NCBI GenBank assembly: GCA_021769425.1
Contig: JAETSX010000051.1
Span: forward strand, 38,584-102,583
From: Eubacterium sp.
GTDB lineage: Bacteria; Bacillota; Clostridia; Lachnospirales; Lachnospiraceae
Direction of reading: 5' to 3'
DNA: 64,000 bases
Below the pieces are notes generated by a model, which searched no databases, was not told where the DNA came from, and saw only the letters and a program-made list of their open reading frames with translations. This document shows, in pieces, positions 15,912 through 27,934 of the stretch. The translations under genes and the position numbers were made by a program. Numbering within the stretch: the stretch's first letter is position 1; each line of letters begins with the position of its first letter.

Positions 15912-16085
15912 GGGTGGATAATGTGGATAAAAGGTTCCGGAAATCTTATGGAAACATCCAGGCGTCCGATAAAATCGGAAAAAAACAGGAAATTCTGTCT
16001 GTGGGAAAAAATATCTTATGTAAACATAAAAATCCACATCCAAAATGGAAAGTTTTCCCCATTTGAATGTGGATAACGTGGATAA
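15912..16085 (+). promoter_or_regulatory. Cluster of DnaA-box-like sequences
   Basis: TGTGGATAA (the reverse complement of TTATCCACA) occurs perfectly at 15922-15930 and 16068-16076. One-mismatch forms GGTGGATAA (15912-15920) and CGTGGATAA (16077-16085) lie directly beside each. The segment between is A/T-rich. It is located between the dnaD-like gene and murC. Confidence 0.6.
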
Positions 16086-17465
16086 CTATCTTCCAAGAAG
16101 GCGTTCCCCTACTTGCACAATGTCTCCGGCGCCCATAGTTATCAACAAATCACCGTTCATACATTTATTTAATAAAAAATTTTCAATTTCGTCAAAAGAT
16201 GGAAAATAATAGCATTCGCACCCGGAATTTTGTAGTTTTTTCTGCAGATCTCTGGAACTGATCCCTAAAGTGTCTGTTTCACGGGCTGCATAAATATCTG
16301 CAAGCACAATTACATCTGCCAGAGAGAGGGCTTCGGCAAATTCGTCCAGGAACGCTTTGGTGCGGGTATAAGTGTGGGGCTGGAACACACAGACAATCCG
16401 GTGTGTTCCGCAATTTCTGGCTGCAGTTAAAGTTGCCGTGATTTCCGCCGGGTGATGGGCATAATCGTCAATCACGGCAATGCCGCCCAAATCGCCTTTA
16501 TGCTCAAACCGCCGGTTGGGTCCTTCAAATTCTGCCAGAGCCTGCTGAATGTGTTCAAATGCCAGGTTCATTTCCAGCGCGAGGGCGCAGGAAGCCAGGG
16601 CGTTGCTGACATTGTGGATGCCCGGAACGTTCAGGCTGATGTCTCCTATGGTCGAACCTTCGTGCATTAATGTAAAGTTTGCACAGCCTTGTGTGTTAAA
16701 AGTAATGTTGTCTGCATAATATGAATTAGAACCTGACATGCCGTAGGTTAAGATTCTGCATGAAAGGCCTTCTGTGATTTCCTGGAAGCGTTCGATTTCA
16801 CCGTTTAAAATCAGCGTGCCGCCGGGAGAGACATTGCCTGCAAACCGCTGGAAAGAATGCCGGATGTCGTCAATGTCCTTGAAAAAATCCAGATGATCTT
16901 CTTCTATATTTAATATCAGGGCATATTTCGGATAAAAGTGCAGAAAGCTGTTGGTGTATTCACAGGCTTCCGTCAAAAAGAAGTCTGAGCTGCCCACACG
17001 GATATTGCCGTCAATGGACTTTAGAATGCCGCCCACAGAAATGGTGGGATCGGTACATGCCTGTAACAGAATCTGGGTAATCATGGAGGTTGTGGTGGTT
17101 TTCCCGTGGGTGCCGGAAACGGCGATGGATTCCCGATAGTTCGCCATAATCTGTCCTAAGAGCTCGGCCCTTGTCAGGGTTGGAATCTGTTTGTCCAATG
17201 CGGCTTTCAGTTCCGGATTGTCGGGATGGATGGCTGCCGTGTATACCACAGCGTCGATGTCATCGGTAATATTGGAAGCCCGCTGCCCGAAAGCAATGGA
17301 AGCCCCTAATTCCGTTAATTTATCAGTCAGTTCAGAAGCTCTTGCGTCAGAGCCGGAAATACGGAAATTTTCTTTCAGCAGAATCTCGGCAAGGCCACTC
17401 ATGCTGATGCCGCCGATGCCGATGAAATGAAGATGAATTGGTTTTTCAAAATTAATTTTGTACAT
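16086..17465 (-). CDS. murC: UDP-N-acetylmuramate-L-alanine ligase, 459 aa
   Basis: Cytoplasmic Mur ligase that adds the first amino acid of the peptidoglycan stem peptide using ATP. The N-terminal Rossmann motif is HFIGIGGISMSGLAEILL. The ATP loop VSGTHGKTTTTSM lies near residue 110, the C-terminal DYAHHPAEI region near residue 340, and the VFQPHTYTRTKAF signature follows. Length is normal. The stop is at 16086, right at the edge of the DnaA-box cluster. No strong ribosome site was seen before 17465 (GGGCAGG at some distance). Confidence 0.95.
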   Translation of the reverse strand: MYKINFEKPIHLHFIGIGGISMSGLAEILLKENFRISGSDARASELTDKLTELGASIAFGQRASNITDDIDAVVYTAAIHPDNPELKAALDKQIPTLTRAELLGQIMANYRESIAVSGTHGKTTTTSMITQILLQACTDPTISVGGILKSIDGNIRVGSSDFFLTEACEYTNSFLHFYPKYALILNIEEDHLDFFKDIDDIRHSFQRFAGNVSPGGTLILNGEIERFQEITEGLSCRILTYGMSGSNSYYADNITFNTQGCANFTLMHEGSTIGDISLNVPGIHNVSNALASCALALEMNLAFEHIQQALAEFEGPNRRFEHKGDLGGIAVIDDYAHHPAEITATLTAARNCGTHRIVCVFQPHTYTRTKAFLDEFAEALSLADVIVLADIYAARETDTLGISSRDLQKKLQNSGCECYYFPSFDEIENFLLNKCMNGDLLITMGAGDIVQVGERLLGR

Positions 17466-17720
17466 GTCATATTACCTGCCCACTCTATATTGATTATTAC
17501 TTTCATTTTATAACAAGATACTGTATTTTGCAAATTGAAAATAAAAGAAAGCCGGAAAAAATAATGGCTGAAAACAGGACAGAAGGAAAAAATATTGTAT
17601 GAAATGACAAATAAATCTAAAAATTGCGAAAAAAATTGTGAAATATGTGTACTAAAAGATTCTTTTATGATATAATTGGTCTACAAGGAACAAGAAATTA
17701 ATTGACGAGAGGTGAGAGAC

Positions 17721-18995
17721 ATGATTCGTAAAGAAATGATTGCCATGCTTCTGGCAGGAGGACAGGGAAGTCGCCTTGGGGTATTGACTTCCAAAGTGGC
17801 AAAGCCTGCGGTTGCATTCGGCGGTAAGTATCGAATTATTGATTTTCCATTAAGCAACTGCGTGAATTCTGGGATAGATACAGTAGGCGTTTTGACACAA
17901 TATCAGCCTTTGCAGCTAAATACTCACATCGGGATTGGCATTCCGTGGGATTTAGACCGCAATCACGGCGGGGTGACGGTGCTGCCGCCTTATGAGAAGA
18001 GTGACAACAGCGAATGGTACACAGGGACAGCCAATGCAATTTATCAGAACCTGAATTATATTGAAAGTTACCATCCCGAATATGTCCTGATTCTGTCAGG
18101 AGATCACATTTACAAGATGAATTATGAGGTAATGCTTGATTTCCACAAAGAAAATAATGCTGATGTTACCATTGCGGCCATGCCGGTGCCCTGGGAAGAG
18201 GCAAGCCGTTTTGGTCTTGTAATTACCGATGAGAATAAGCAGATTCTGGAATTTGAGGAGAAGCCGGAGAATCCCAGAAGCAATCTGGCATCCATGGGTA
18301 TTTATATTTTCAACTGGAGCGTGCTGCGGGAAGCGCTGGTGACCATGTCAGAGCAGAGTAATTGTGATTTTGGAAAGCATATCATTCCTTACTGCCGGGA
18401 GAACAGCAGGCGGCTGTTTGCTTATGAATACAACGGTTATTGGAAGGATGTGGGAACTCTTGGTTCTTACTGGGAAGCAAATATGGAATTGATTGATTTG
18501 ATTCCTGAATTTAACCTGTATGAAGAATACTGGAAGATTTATACCAAGAGCGAAGCGATAGAACCTCAGTATATTGCAGCGGAAGCAGTCACAGAGCGGT
18601 GCATTATCGGTGAGGGAGCCGGGATTTACGGCAAGGTCTATGGTTCTGTCATAGGGCCCGGCGTAATTATAGGCAAGGATACCGTGGTGCGGGACTCCAT
18701 TATTATGCAGAATACCAGAATTGGGGACAACGTTACCATCAATAAGTCAATCATTGCTGAGAATGTAAAGATTGGCGACCGCGTGGAACTGGGAATCGGT
18801 GAGGAAGCCCCGAATAAGCTGAATGAAAGCGTTTATTCTTTCGGGCTTGTGACCATCGGGGAGAATTCAGTGATTCCGTCCGGAGTGAAGGTAGGCAAGA
18901 ATACGGCCATATCCGGCGTCACGGAAGCAGGGGATTATCCAGAAGGCATTCTGGCAAGCGGGGAATCAATTATTAAGGCAGGTGACATAATATGA
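17721..18995 (+). CDS. glgC: Glucose-1-phosphate adenylyltransferase, 424 aa
   Basis: Makes ADP-glucose for glycogen synthesis. Sequence signs: [15 protein letters not shown] (nucleotidyl loop), [43 protein letters not shown] and a C-terminal left-handed beta helix with hexapeptide-like repeats ([20 protein letters not shown]). The ATG at 17721 has GAGAGGTGA 6 nt upstream; a GTG at 17712 overlaps that site and is less likely. Its stop overlaps the glgD start (ATGA), so the two subunits are translated together. Confidence 0.95.
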   Translation: MIRKEMIAMLLAGGQGSRLGVLTSKVAKPAVAFGGKYRIIDFPLSNCVNSGIDTVGVLTQYQPLQLNTHIGIGIPWDLDRNHGGVTVLPPYEKSDNSEWYTGTANAIYQNLNYIESYHPEYVLILSGDHIYKMNYEVMLDFHKENNADVTIAAMPVPWEEASRFGLVITDENKQILEFEEKPENPRSNLASMGIYIFNWSVLREALVTMSEQSNCDFGKHIIPYCRENSRRLFAYEYNGYWKDVGTLGSYWEANMELIDLIPEFNLYEEYWKIYTKSEAIEPQYIAAEAVTERCIIGEGAGIYGKVYGSVIGPGVIIGKDTVVRDSIIMQNTRIGDNVTINKSIIAENVKIGDRVELGIGEEAPNKLNESVYSFGLVTIGENSVIPSGVKVGKNTAISGVTEAGDYPEGILASGESIIKAGDII

Positions 18996-20107
18996 AGGCA
19001 TTAGGTATAATTTTAGCAGGCGGCAATAACAGCAAGATGCAGGAGCTTTCCAATAAGAGGGCGATTGCAGCAATGCCCATCGGCGGAAGTTACCGGTGCA
19101 TTGATTTCGCTCTCAGCAATATGAGCAATTCCCACATTCAGAAAGTGGCAGTGCTGACCCAGTATAATGCCAGAAGCCTGAATGAGCATTTGAGTTCCTC
19201 CAAGTGGTGGGATTTCGGGAGAAAGCAGGGAGGCTTGTATGTATTCAACCCCACAGTTACTTCCGACAATGCCTGGTGGTACCGGGGAACGGCAGACGCC
19301 ATGTTCCGGAATATTGATTTCCTGAAGAAGAGCCATGAGCCCTATGTGATTATTGCAGCGGGCGACTGTGTTTATAAGATGGATTACAACCGGATTCTGG
19401 AATACCATATTGAGAAGAAGGCGGATATTACCATTGTCTGCAAGGACATGCCAATGGGAGAGGATGTGAGCAGGTTTGGAGTAATCCGAATGAACGAGGA
19501 TTCCAGAATTGTGGAATTTGAGGAAAAACCCATGGTGGCTCAGTCCAATACAATTTCTGCAGGAATTTATATTATCCGCAGAAGACAGTTAATTGAGATG
19601 TTAGAACGCTGTGCAGAAGAGAACAGGCATGATTTTGTAACGGATATTTTAATCCGCTATAAGAATCTGAAGCGTATTTACGGTTATAAGATGGAGGAAT
19701 ACTGGAGCAATATTGCCACAGTGGAATCATATTACCGGACCAACATGGATTTCCTGAAGCCGGAAGTGCGCAAGTACTTCAGCAACGAGCCGAAAATCTA
19801 TTCCAAAGTGGATGATCTTCCGCCGGCCAAGTATAATGTAGGCTCAGAAGTGCGCAACAGCTTGATTTCCAGCGGCTGTATTATTAACAGCAAGGTGGAG
19901 AATTCCATTTTATTTAAAAAAGCATTTGTGGGCAAGAATTGTGTCATCAAGAACTCCATTATATTGAATGACGTATATATTGGAGATAACACACATATTG
20001 AAAACTGTATTGTTGAAAGCCGTGATACCTTACGTGCCAATACTTACTTCAGCGGCGGCGATGGAATTAAAGTAGTATACGAACATAACGAAAGATATGT
20101 AATTTAG
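18992..20107 (+). CDS. glgD: GlgD, non-identical partner of the ADP-glucose pyrophosphorylase, 371 aa
   Basis: Homologous to GlgC, but the nucleotidyl loop is altered to [14 protein letters not shown], as in GlgD proteins. These are thought to be the regulatory subunit of a GlgC-GlgD complex. [32 protein letters not shown] and [10 protein letters not shown] follow the GlgC order, and a shorter beta-helix tail ends the protein. The start overlaps the glgC stop by 4 bp. SpoVG is encoded 39 bp downstream and may be on the same transcript. Confidence 0.93.
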   Translation: MKALGIILAGGNNSKMQELSNKRAIAAMPIGGSYRCIDFALSNMSNSHIQKVAVLTQYNARSLNEHLSSSKWWDFGRKQGGLYVFNPTVTSDNAWWYRGTADAMFRNIDFLKKSHEPYVIIAAGDCVYKMDYNRILEYHIEKKADITIVCKDMPMGEDVSRFGVIRMNEDSRIVEFEEKPMVAQSNTISAGIYIIRRRQLIEMLERCAEENRHDFVTDILIRYKNLKRIYGYKMEEYWSNIATVESYYRTNMDFLKPEVRKYFSNEPKIYSKVDDLPPAKYNVGSEVRNSLISSGCIINSKVENSILFKKAFVGKNCVIKNSIILNDVYIGDNTHIENCIVESRDTLRANTYFSGGDGIKVVYEHNERYVI

Positions 20108-20146
20108 CTTTCGGGCTGAATGGCATACGAAAGGGGCAGGGAATTT

Positions 20147-20416
20147 ATGCAGATAACAGATGTGAGAATCAGAAAAGTAGAGAAAGAAGGTAAAATGAGG
20201 GCGGTGGTATCCATTACCATTGACGAAGAATTTGTTGTTCATGACATTAAAGTGATTGAAGGTGAAAAGGGCCTGTTCATCGCAATGCCCAGCAGGAAAG
20301 CGGCAGACGGTGAATACAGGGACATTGCACATCCAATCAATTCGCAGACCCGAGAGACGATTCAGCAGATTATTCTGGATAAATATCGAATGGAAACCGA
20401 GCCTACAGCAGAATGA
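20147..20416 (+). CDS. spoVG: SpoVG-family regulator, 89 aa
   Basis: Small nucleic-acid-binding regulator linked in Firmicutes to sporulation, septation and virulence gene expression. The N-terminus [19 protein letters not shown] and the centre [20 protein letters not shown] are the SpoVG signature; the last residues are the variable tail. The start at 20147 follows AAGGGGCAGGG, and upstream in-frame codons are outside the family. A terminator hairpin lies about 50 bp downstream. Confidence 0.94.
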   Translation: MQITDVRIRKVEKEGKMRAVVSITIDEEFVVHDIKVIEGEKGLFIAMPSRKAADGEYRDIAHPINSQTRETIQQIILDKYRMETEPTAE

Positions 20417-20465
20417 TGAGAGAGCTGGTGCATAAGATGTGTTAGGAGAGAGAAAAAGAAGCGGC

Positions 20466-20511
20466 AAAGCCAGTGCGGAGGGCAGAAAGAACCTTTGCGC
20501 TGGCTTTTTCG
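20466..20511 (+). terminator. Terminator after spoVG
   Basis: AAAGCCAGTGC (20466-20476) pairs with GCGCTGGCTTT (20497-20507, one G-U pair), followed by TTC. The convergent AAA gene ends just beyond. Confidence 0.65.
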
Positions 20512-20533
20512 CGTTGTGATACGTACAGCTTCT

Positions 20534-22162
20534 TCAGGATTGAGAGGCAGCGGAGTCCAATAGCTCTATCCCGCAGCGATGTTCTTTGGTCTGCTTACTG
20601 TAGCTAATGCCTACAGCCAGTATCCGCCCGGTATACGGCCTTTCTTTTCCAAGGGTTCCTTTAAACCGGAGCGCATAGTTTTTCTCTTTAATCTGAGCGA
20701 TTGCCTCCTCTGGCGTACTGTCTGTCTTTAATTCAATAATGATACAATCCTCATTTTTTCGATCAGGATAAAATATAAAATCTGCAAATCCTTTTCCAGC
20801 CTTATCTTCCCGTTCTATCCGGTATTTATTGCGTGCGGAAAGGTAGCACAGGTTTACAATAGCTGACAGTTCAATTTCGTTGTTATATGACAGTATGGGA
20901 GATTCTGTATTGTGCGCAAACTCTAGGATCTCTTCCATTTGCATTGTATTGCCCGCTATGGTTGCCTGAAGCATTTGTTCTGATTTCCTGGCAAGCTGGT
21001 AAACGTATCCCAGAGAATCTTTGGTCAGCAGCAGTTCATTAAATTTATCCATCAGTTCTTTATTTGGGATCGCAATTTCTCCGTTCTCATAAGTCAGAAG
21101 TCCATAAACTACCATAGCGGAGTAAATCTGCTCTCTGGAATGTATTTCCATAGAGGAAGCGGCAAATTGACCAATGTCCGCAGAAACCCGTTCTCCGGAA
21201 ATCATTAGGATTAAGTCGTCCCTGACATCTTCAACATTGTTCCTGATATAATAGAATAATTCATCATAGGGCCCGGAACTGGTCCAATAATTCCGAAGCT
21301 GATTGTCTGTCAGGGCCAAAACAACAGAGCGTGGGTTATAGAGCCGGATTCCGGCAGCGGTATAGTAACCGTCATACCAGATACGGAGTTCCTGGCGGGT
21401 GAATTTAGGGAACGCCGTGTTTTTCTTGTAGATTTCATAGAGGTCATCTACTTCCGTATCAGAAAAACCGAAATATTCGCTGAATTTCTCTGAGGTTGCC
21501 ATATCATATTCCACAAACATATTCAGTTCAGAACCGCTGGAATATTTGGCGATTGGCAGCACACCTGTCATATATGCAAATTCTACATAAGGCTGATCCT
21601 TGAGGAGCCATTTTAAAAACAGGAGATACTCTTTCTGATTTTCGGCGGAGACAAAGGGCATGTGGAAGGCCGCGTCCCATTCATCCAATACAAACAGAAA
21701 TTTATGCTCTTTTTCCTCATAGATTTTCTGCAGGGCATCCCAGGGGGAATCATCCGCACTGACGCCGCAGTCTGTACAGGCGTTCAGCAAGTCCCTGACA
21801 AGTCCGTTTTCAATACGCCGTATATACTGTGCATAGCTGCTGCAGCCTTTTGGCGCCCTGCTGAAATCAATATAGATAACATCATATCTGTTCCGGTGAG
21901 TATGGAATACATGATGTTCTGAAACAGCAAGACGCTGGAAGATACAGTCTGATTTGTGGGTTTTTCCAAAAAAGGCGCCAATCATATTCGCCATGACTGT
22001 TTTCCCAAAGCGGCGGGGTCTGGTGATGCAGCAATAACAGTTTACACTGCCGAAAGAAGGGATTAAGTCTGTCAGCAGCAGAGATTTATCAACAAAATAA
22101 GGATTCTGTGTCATTTTTTTATATGCCTCGTAGGGAGCTTTGCTGTTTAAAAATATTCCCAT
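20534..22162 (-). CDS. AAA-ATPase-like / PD-(D/E)XK nuclease-domain protein, 542 aa
   Basis: Belongs to the family abundant in gut Clostridia and Bacteroidetes that joins an AAA-ATPase-like domain (PF09820 type) to a C-terminal PD-(D/E)XK domain (PF08011/DUF1703 type). Signs are the N-terminal YFVDKSLL.DLI, a Walker A variant RPRRFGKTVMANM, Walker B FLFVLDEWDAAFH, and a C-terminal nuclease core GFADFIFYPD followed by CIIIELK. No function has been settled for the family; many are listed as possible mobile or defence-associated genes. The ATG at 22162 has GGAGCGCAGGAG upstream; the extension to 22288 is inside the hairpin-rich gap. The gene is monocistronic. Confidence 0.85.
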   Translation of the reverse strand: MGIFLNSKAPYEAYKKMTQNPYFVDKSLLLTDLIPSFGSVNCYCCITRPRRFGKTVMANMIGAFFGKTHKSDCIFQRLAVSEHHVFHTHRNRYDVIYIDFSRAPKGCSSYAQYIRRIENGLVRDLLNACTDCGVSADDSPWDALQKIYEEKEHKFLFVLDEWDAAFHMPFVSAENQKEYLLFLKWLLKDQPYVEFAYMTGVLPIAKYSSGSELNMFVEYDMATSEKFSEYFGFSDTEVDDLYEIYKKNTAFPKFTRQELRIWYDGYYTAAGIRLYNPRSVVLALTDNQLRNYWTSSGPYDELFYYIRNNVEDVRDDLILMISGERVSADIGQFAASSMEIHSREQIYSAMVVYGLLTYENGEIAIPNKELMDKFNELLLTKDSLGYVYQLARKSEQMLQATIAGNTMQMEEILEFAHNTESPILSYNNEIELSAIVNLCYLSARNKYRIEREDKAGKGFADFIFYPDRKNEDCIIIELKTDSTPEEAIAQIKEKNYALRFKGTLGKERPYTGRILAVGISYSKQTKEHRCGIELLDSAASQS

Positions 22163-22204
22163 ACTCCTGCGCTCCTTTCTGTTTTGCCATTCTGTCTGAA
22201 GTAT

Positions 22205-22329
22205 ACTGCACGGCAAAAAGATTTGCCGTGCAGTTGCGCCAGCCGCACGCCGCAAAGCGGCAATTTTCCGTTGTGCGGCTGTGTGCATATTGTTATACTA
22301 AGCGTCAGTTTCTCGACGTTTAGTATAAT
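22205..22329. repeat. Cluster of three inverted repeats upstream of the AAA/nuclease gene
   Basis: (1) ACTGCACGGCAAA / TTTGCCGTGCAGT, 22205-22234, perfect 13 bp with a 4-nt loop. (2) AGCCGCAC / GTGCGGCT enclosing GCCGCaaaGCGGC, about 22241-22281. (3) GTTATACTAAGCGTC / GACGTTTAGTATAAT, 22292-22329. They lie between the stop of the 6-phospho-beta-glucosidase gene and the AAA gene. The first could terminate the PTS operon; the third contains TATACT/TATAAT-like hexamers and may overlap a promoter. Confidence 0.6.
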
Positions 22330-22388
22330 TATAGCATGCGGCCTGCGTTTCTTCCAGATGTTTTCCGCCTTTCTTTTTCGCCTTTCTT

Positions 22389-25636
<3,248 letters not shown>

Positions 25637-25653
25637 ATGGATTTTCTCCTTTG

Positions 25654-26481
25654 TTATTTATTTAGTAAGGACTGTATGTGGACGGTCAGATACATTTTTT
25701 CGCTGTCGGTTACCTGATAATGAAGCTGGCTCTCCATATAGGAGGCAATCCGGTTGGTGCAGTTATGGACTTTTGGATACTTTTTCTTAATGAGTTCATA
25801 GAGTTCGGAGTCGGTATCCTGCACATATTCGGATTTCATGGCTCTTTGGACAAAATACTTTAAATGGGTTGTCAGCCGGTTGTATTCCAGGCTTTCCTCA
25901 TCAAAGGTGATTTTAAAATAGTATTTGATAATGTTCAGAATATCCTGCATGGCCTGCGTCATTTTCATAGTCTGGTCAAGATTGACATTCAGTTCTGCGT
26001 CGATAATGTGCAGTGCAATGGAGGCAGCCTCATCCGGGCCGAAATGTACGCCCAGTTTTTCTTCCACAATGTCCAGGGAGGCAAGTCCAATCTGGTACTC
26101 AGTAGGATAAAATCTCTGTATTTCCCAAATCAGAGGGTTTTTGATTGCAATATTTTCTTTCAAACGCTGTATGGCGTAATGCAGATGATCTGTTATGGTT
26201 ACATAAATATGCTCATCCAGATCTTTATGAAGCATTTTCTGAGAGTAAGAAATAATCAGTTCCGCAGTTTCGACATACTCATAGGGGATTTTGTCTAAAA
26301 GAGAAAAATAACTGTGAAGATTTTTCTTGTCAGAAAATACAAATACTTTTTCGATTTTGCTTTCCTCAATTTCTCCGTTGTTTAGAAAAGCAATTCCTTT
26401 CCCTTTCAGGATTACCTCCTTTCCCTCGCTGTCATGTGCGCTTACCGTGTTATTATTTAAACGCTTATCAAAAGAGTAAAT
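25654..26481 (-). CDS. BglG/LicT-type transcription antiterminator with probable ATT start, 275 aa
   Basis: RNA-binding antiterminator of the operon. The co-antiterminator domain reads RLNNNTVSAHDSEGKEVILK followed by GKGIAF. PRD1 and PRD2 follow, with histidines in TDHLHYA and IALHIIDAE (PRD1) and in THLKYFVQRA and YLTVHIQSLL (PRD2); PTS phosphate acts on these. The only upstream ATG (26520) lies within the terminator stem and has no ribosome site. AGAAGGGAGG is placed 7 nt before an ATT at 26481, which gives 275 residues, close to LicT. An AUU start is therefore proposed. It is 17 bp upstream of the PTS gene. Confidence 0.82.
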   Translation of the reverse strand: MYSFDKRLNNNTVSAHDSEGKEVILKGKGIAFLNNGEIEESKIEKVFVFSDKKNLHSYFSLLDKIPYEYVETAELIISYSQKMLHKDLDEHIYVTITDHLHYAIQRLKENIAIKNPLIWEIQRFYPTEYQIGLASLDIVEEKLGVHFGPDEAASIALHIIDAELNVNLDQTMKMTQAMQDILNIIKYYFKITFDEESLEYNRLTTHLKYFVQRAMKSEYVQDTDSELYELIKKKYPKVHNCTNRIASYMESQLHYQVTDSEKMYLTVHIQSLLNK

Positions 26482-26504
26482 AGCAATCCCTCCCTTCTGT
26501 AACG

Positions 26505-26551
26505 AAAAAAAACCAGCCATATTCAAAACATTGTGTTTAGAATATGCCTAG
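26505..26551 (-). terminator. Leader terminator of the beta-glucoside operon
   Basis: On the minus strand CTAGGCATATTC (26551-26540) pairs with GAATATGGCTGG (26524-26513), one mismatch and one G-U pair, followed by eight T (26512-26505). Its 5' arm overlaps the RAT element by 6 nt, the standard mutually exclusive arrangement. Confidence 0.85.
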
Positions 26552-26575
26552 TCATGCCTGTAAACAGTAACATTC
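26546..26575 (-). promoter_or_regulatory. RAT (ribonucleic antiterminator) element
   Basis: The minus-strand 30-nt element includes ATGTTACTG, then CAGGCATGACTAGGC, closely following the known BglG/LicT RAT pattern (ATTGTTACTG...CAGGCAAAACC). Binding of the antiterminator encoded directly downstream would block the overlapping terminator. Confidence 0.82.
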
Positions 26576-26605
26576 TTGGCCAATCATCTTATATTTACTG
26601 AGGTC

Positions 26606-26634
26606 AGTATAGCATTCCTGGCTGTGAAATGCAA
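26606..26634 (-). promoter_or_regulatory. Putative promoter of the beta-glucoside operon
   Basis: Minus strand TTGCAT (26634-26629), a 17-bp spacer and TATACT (26611-26606). The RAT would begin about 25 nt into the transcript. Confidence 0.55.
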
Positions 26635-26685
26635 TTGTTATTAGTAAACAAATTTCCCGTATGATTTTTGTCAGTTTCGTACAAA

Positions 26686-26949
26686 GGAGAAGGAGCGCTG
26701 GCATTCCATCCGCAAATGCGGAAAGAGATAGAGGAGAAGTGGCAGCCACCGGGCTTCCTAAATGTCCTTTATTATGAATTAAGCGAGGATGCGTGGTGCT
26801 GTGTACGGCCTTCCGGCACGGAGCCTAAGATTAAATTTTAGTTCGGCGTGAAGGGAAATTCCCTTGCGGACGCGGAAAAGAAACTGGAACATTTAAAAGA
26901 GGATTTGTTGAAATTTTCCTATGGGGATGAAATGCCGGAAAGCAGATGA
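26686..26949 (+). pseudogene. Remnant of the C-terminus of a phosphoglucomutase/phosphomannomutase
   Basis: In one frame the DNA reads [18 protein letters not shown]..., then [14 protein letters not shown], a stop, then [28 protein letters not shown] is the phosphate-binding loop of the alpha-D-phosphohexomutase C-terminal domain; the expected tyrosine codon is TAG (26839-26841). The rest of the enzyme is absent upstream, so this is an N-terminally deleted and nonsense-mutated fragment. A 36-bp tandem repeat starts in its last codons. Confidence 0.8.
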
Positions 26950-27037
26950 GTATATCGTGGGGATGAAATGCCAGAAAGCAGGTGAGTATATCGTGGGGAT
27001 GAAATGCCGGAAAGCAGATGAGTATATCGTGGGGATG
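26923..27037 (+). repeat. 36-bp tandem repeat, three copies plus 7 bp
   Basis: Units begin GGGGATGAAATGCC at 26923, 26959 and 26995, with a fourth GGGGATG at 27031. Units differ at one to three positions. The block joins the phosphohexomutase remnant to the start region of the NUDIX gene. There are no spacers, so it is not CRISPR. Confidence 0.9.
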
Positions 27038-27045
27038 TATACCAT

Positions 27046-27597
27046 ATGGATGCCCTGACTCATAGCGGGCAGCCCTTTCCATATTATTTTGTCAGCCGCA
27101 ATCCGGAAGAAAAGCTGAAAATCAAAACCGGCGGGCTGAATCCGGAAGGAATTGTCATTTATCCGCTCTGGCGGGAGGACACAGAGAAAATTGTCCTGAT
27201 CCGCCAATACCGTTATCCGGTTGGAGACTATCTTTACGAACTGCCGGCGGGATTGGTGGATGGCGGCGAAACCCCGGAAGAAGCGGCGGTTCGGGAAATG
27301 AAGGAGGAAACCGGACTGGACTTTGAAGCATACCGGGGCGGGAAAGAGATGTTTCGGCGGCCGTTCTTTTTTGGTCCGGGATTTACGGATGAGACAGGAA
27401 GCGCGGTGTTTGGATATGCGTCCGGGAACATAGACGGAAGTTTGAGGGAGGACAGTGAGGATATTGCTGTGATTCTGGCAGATAAACAGGAGGCGGAGCG
27501 AATTCTGGAACGTGAGAAAGTGTCTTTGCGCTGCGCGTATTTGCTGATGCAGTTTCTTCATATGGAAAGGGAGGAGCCCTTTGCGTTTCTGGAATAA
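27046..27597 (+). CDS. NUDIX hydrolase (ADP-ribose pyrophosphatase-like), 183 aa
   Basis: Hydrolyses nucleoside diphosphates linked to another group; the N-terminal ~60 residues and the [19 protein letters not shown] segment are those of the ADP-ribose/ADP-sugar branch. The Nudix box [19 protein letters not shown] is intact, with REMKEE providing the metal ligands. The in-frame stop in the last repeat unit limits the start to 27046. Its ribosome site (GTGGGGAT) derives from the partial fourth repeat, so repeat number could influence expression. A strong terminator follows directly. Confidence 0.88.
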   Translation: MDALTHSGQPFPYYFVSRNPEEKLKIKTGGLNPEGIVIYPLWREDTEKIVLIRQYRYPVGDYLYELPAGLVDGGETPEEAAVREMKEETGLDFEAYRGGKEMFRRPFFFGPGFTDETGSAVFGYASGNIDGSLREDSEDIAVILADKQEAERILEREKVSLRCAYLLMQFLHMEREEPFAFLE

Positions 27598-27602
27598 AAA
27601 AG

Positions 27603-27639
27603 AAAAAATCGCAGGCTGTTTTGCAGTCTGCGATTTTTT
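27603..27639 (+). terminator. Terminator after the NUDIX gene
   Basis: A 16-bp stem (27603-27618 with 27624-27639, one G-U pair) whose 3' arm ends in TTTTTT; the complementary A-run makes it work in both directions. Confidence 0.85.
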
Positions 27640-27674
27640 GCGGGCCAAAGGAGCAGAGATAGAAGGATATGCAG

Positions 27675-27816
27675 GTAACAGTTCAGACCAGGACTTTGCA
27701 CTTGCTGCAAAGTCCGCGAGAATGTGTAGATTCAGCCAGGAATCCAGCCCTTTGCTGAAAGCAAACTTTAAATGGGCTGGATTCGGTAACAGTGAAGGCG
27801 AAGACTGAACTGTTAC
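27675..27816 (+). mobile_element. 142-bp MITE, copy B
   Basis: The ends GTAACAGTTCAG / CTGAACTGTTAC are perfect 12-bp inverted repeats. The 8-bp direct repeat ATATGCAG flanks it (27667-27674 and 27817-27824). It is exactly 142 bp like copies A and C, with only a handful of substitutions against copy C. It lies between the NUDIX terminator and the LacI promoter. Confidence 0.92.
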
Positions 27817-27845
27817 ATATGCAGAGAAATACCAGCCTGGCATGC

Positions 27846-27874
27846 TTGACAGAAACATAAATTTTTTGTATATT
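27846..27874 (+). promoter_or_regulatory. Promoter of the LacI-type regulator
   Basis: TTGACA (27846-27851), a 17-bp spacer, TATATT (27869-27874). Near consensus for sigma-A. It starts 22 bp after the target duplication of MITE copy B. Confidence 0.75.
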
Positions 27875-27934
27875 AAAAATTAATCAGAAAAAGATTAAAT
27901 AAATACAGGTTTATAAATCAGATGGAGGATATCT

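Noticed and set aside
26923..27037. 36-bp repeats considered as a CRISPR array
   Set aside because: The units are directly adjacent with no spacers and no cas genes are present.
26893..27858. Long minus-strand ORF (321 codons) across the NUDIX gene and MITE copy B
   Set aside because: It is the antisense of the NUDIX gene and runs through the 36-bp repeats and the MITE. No ribosome site and no family similarity.
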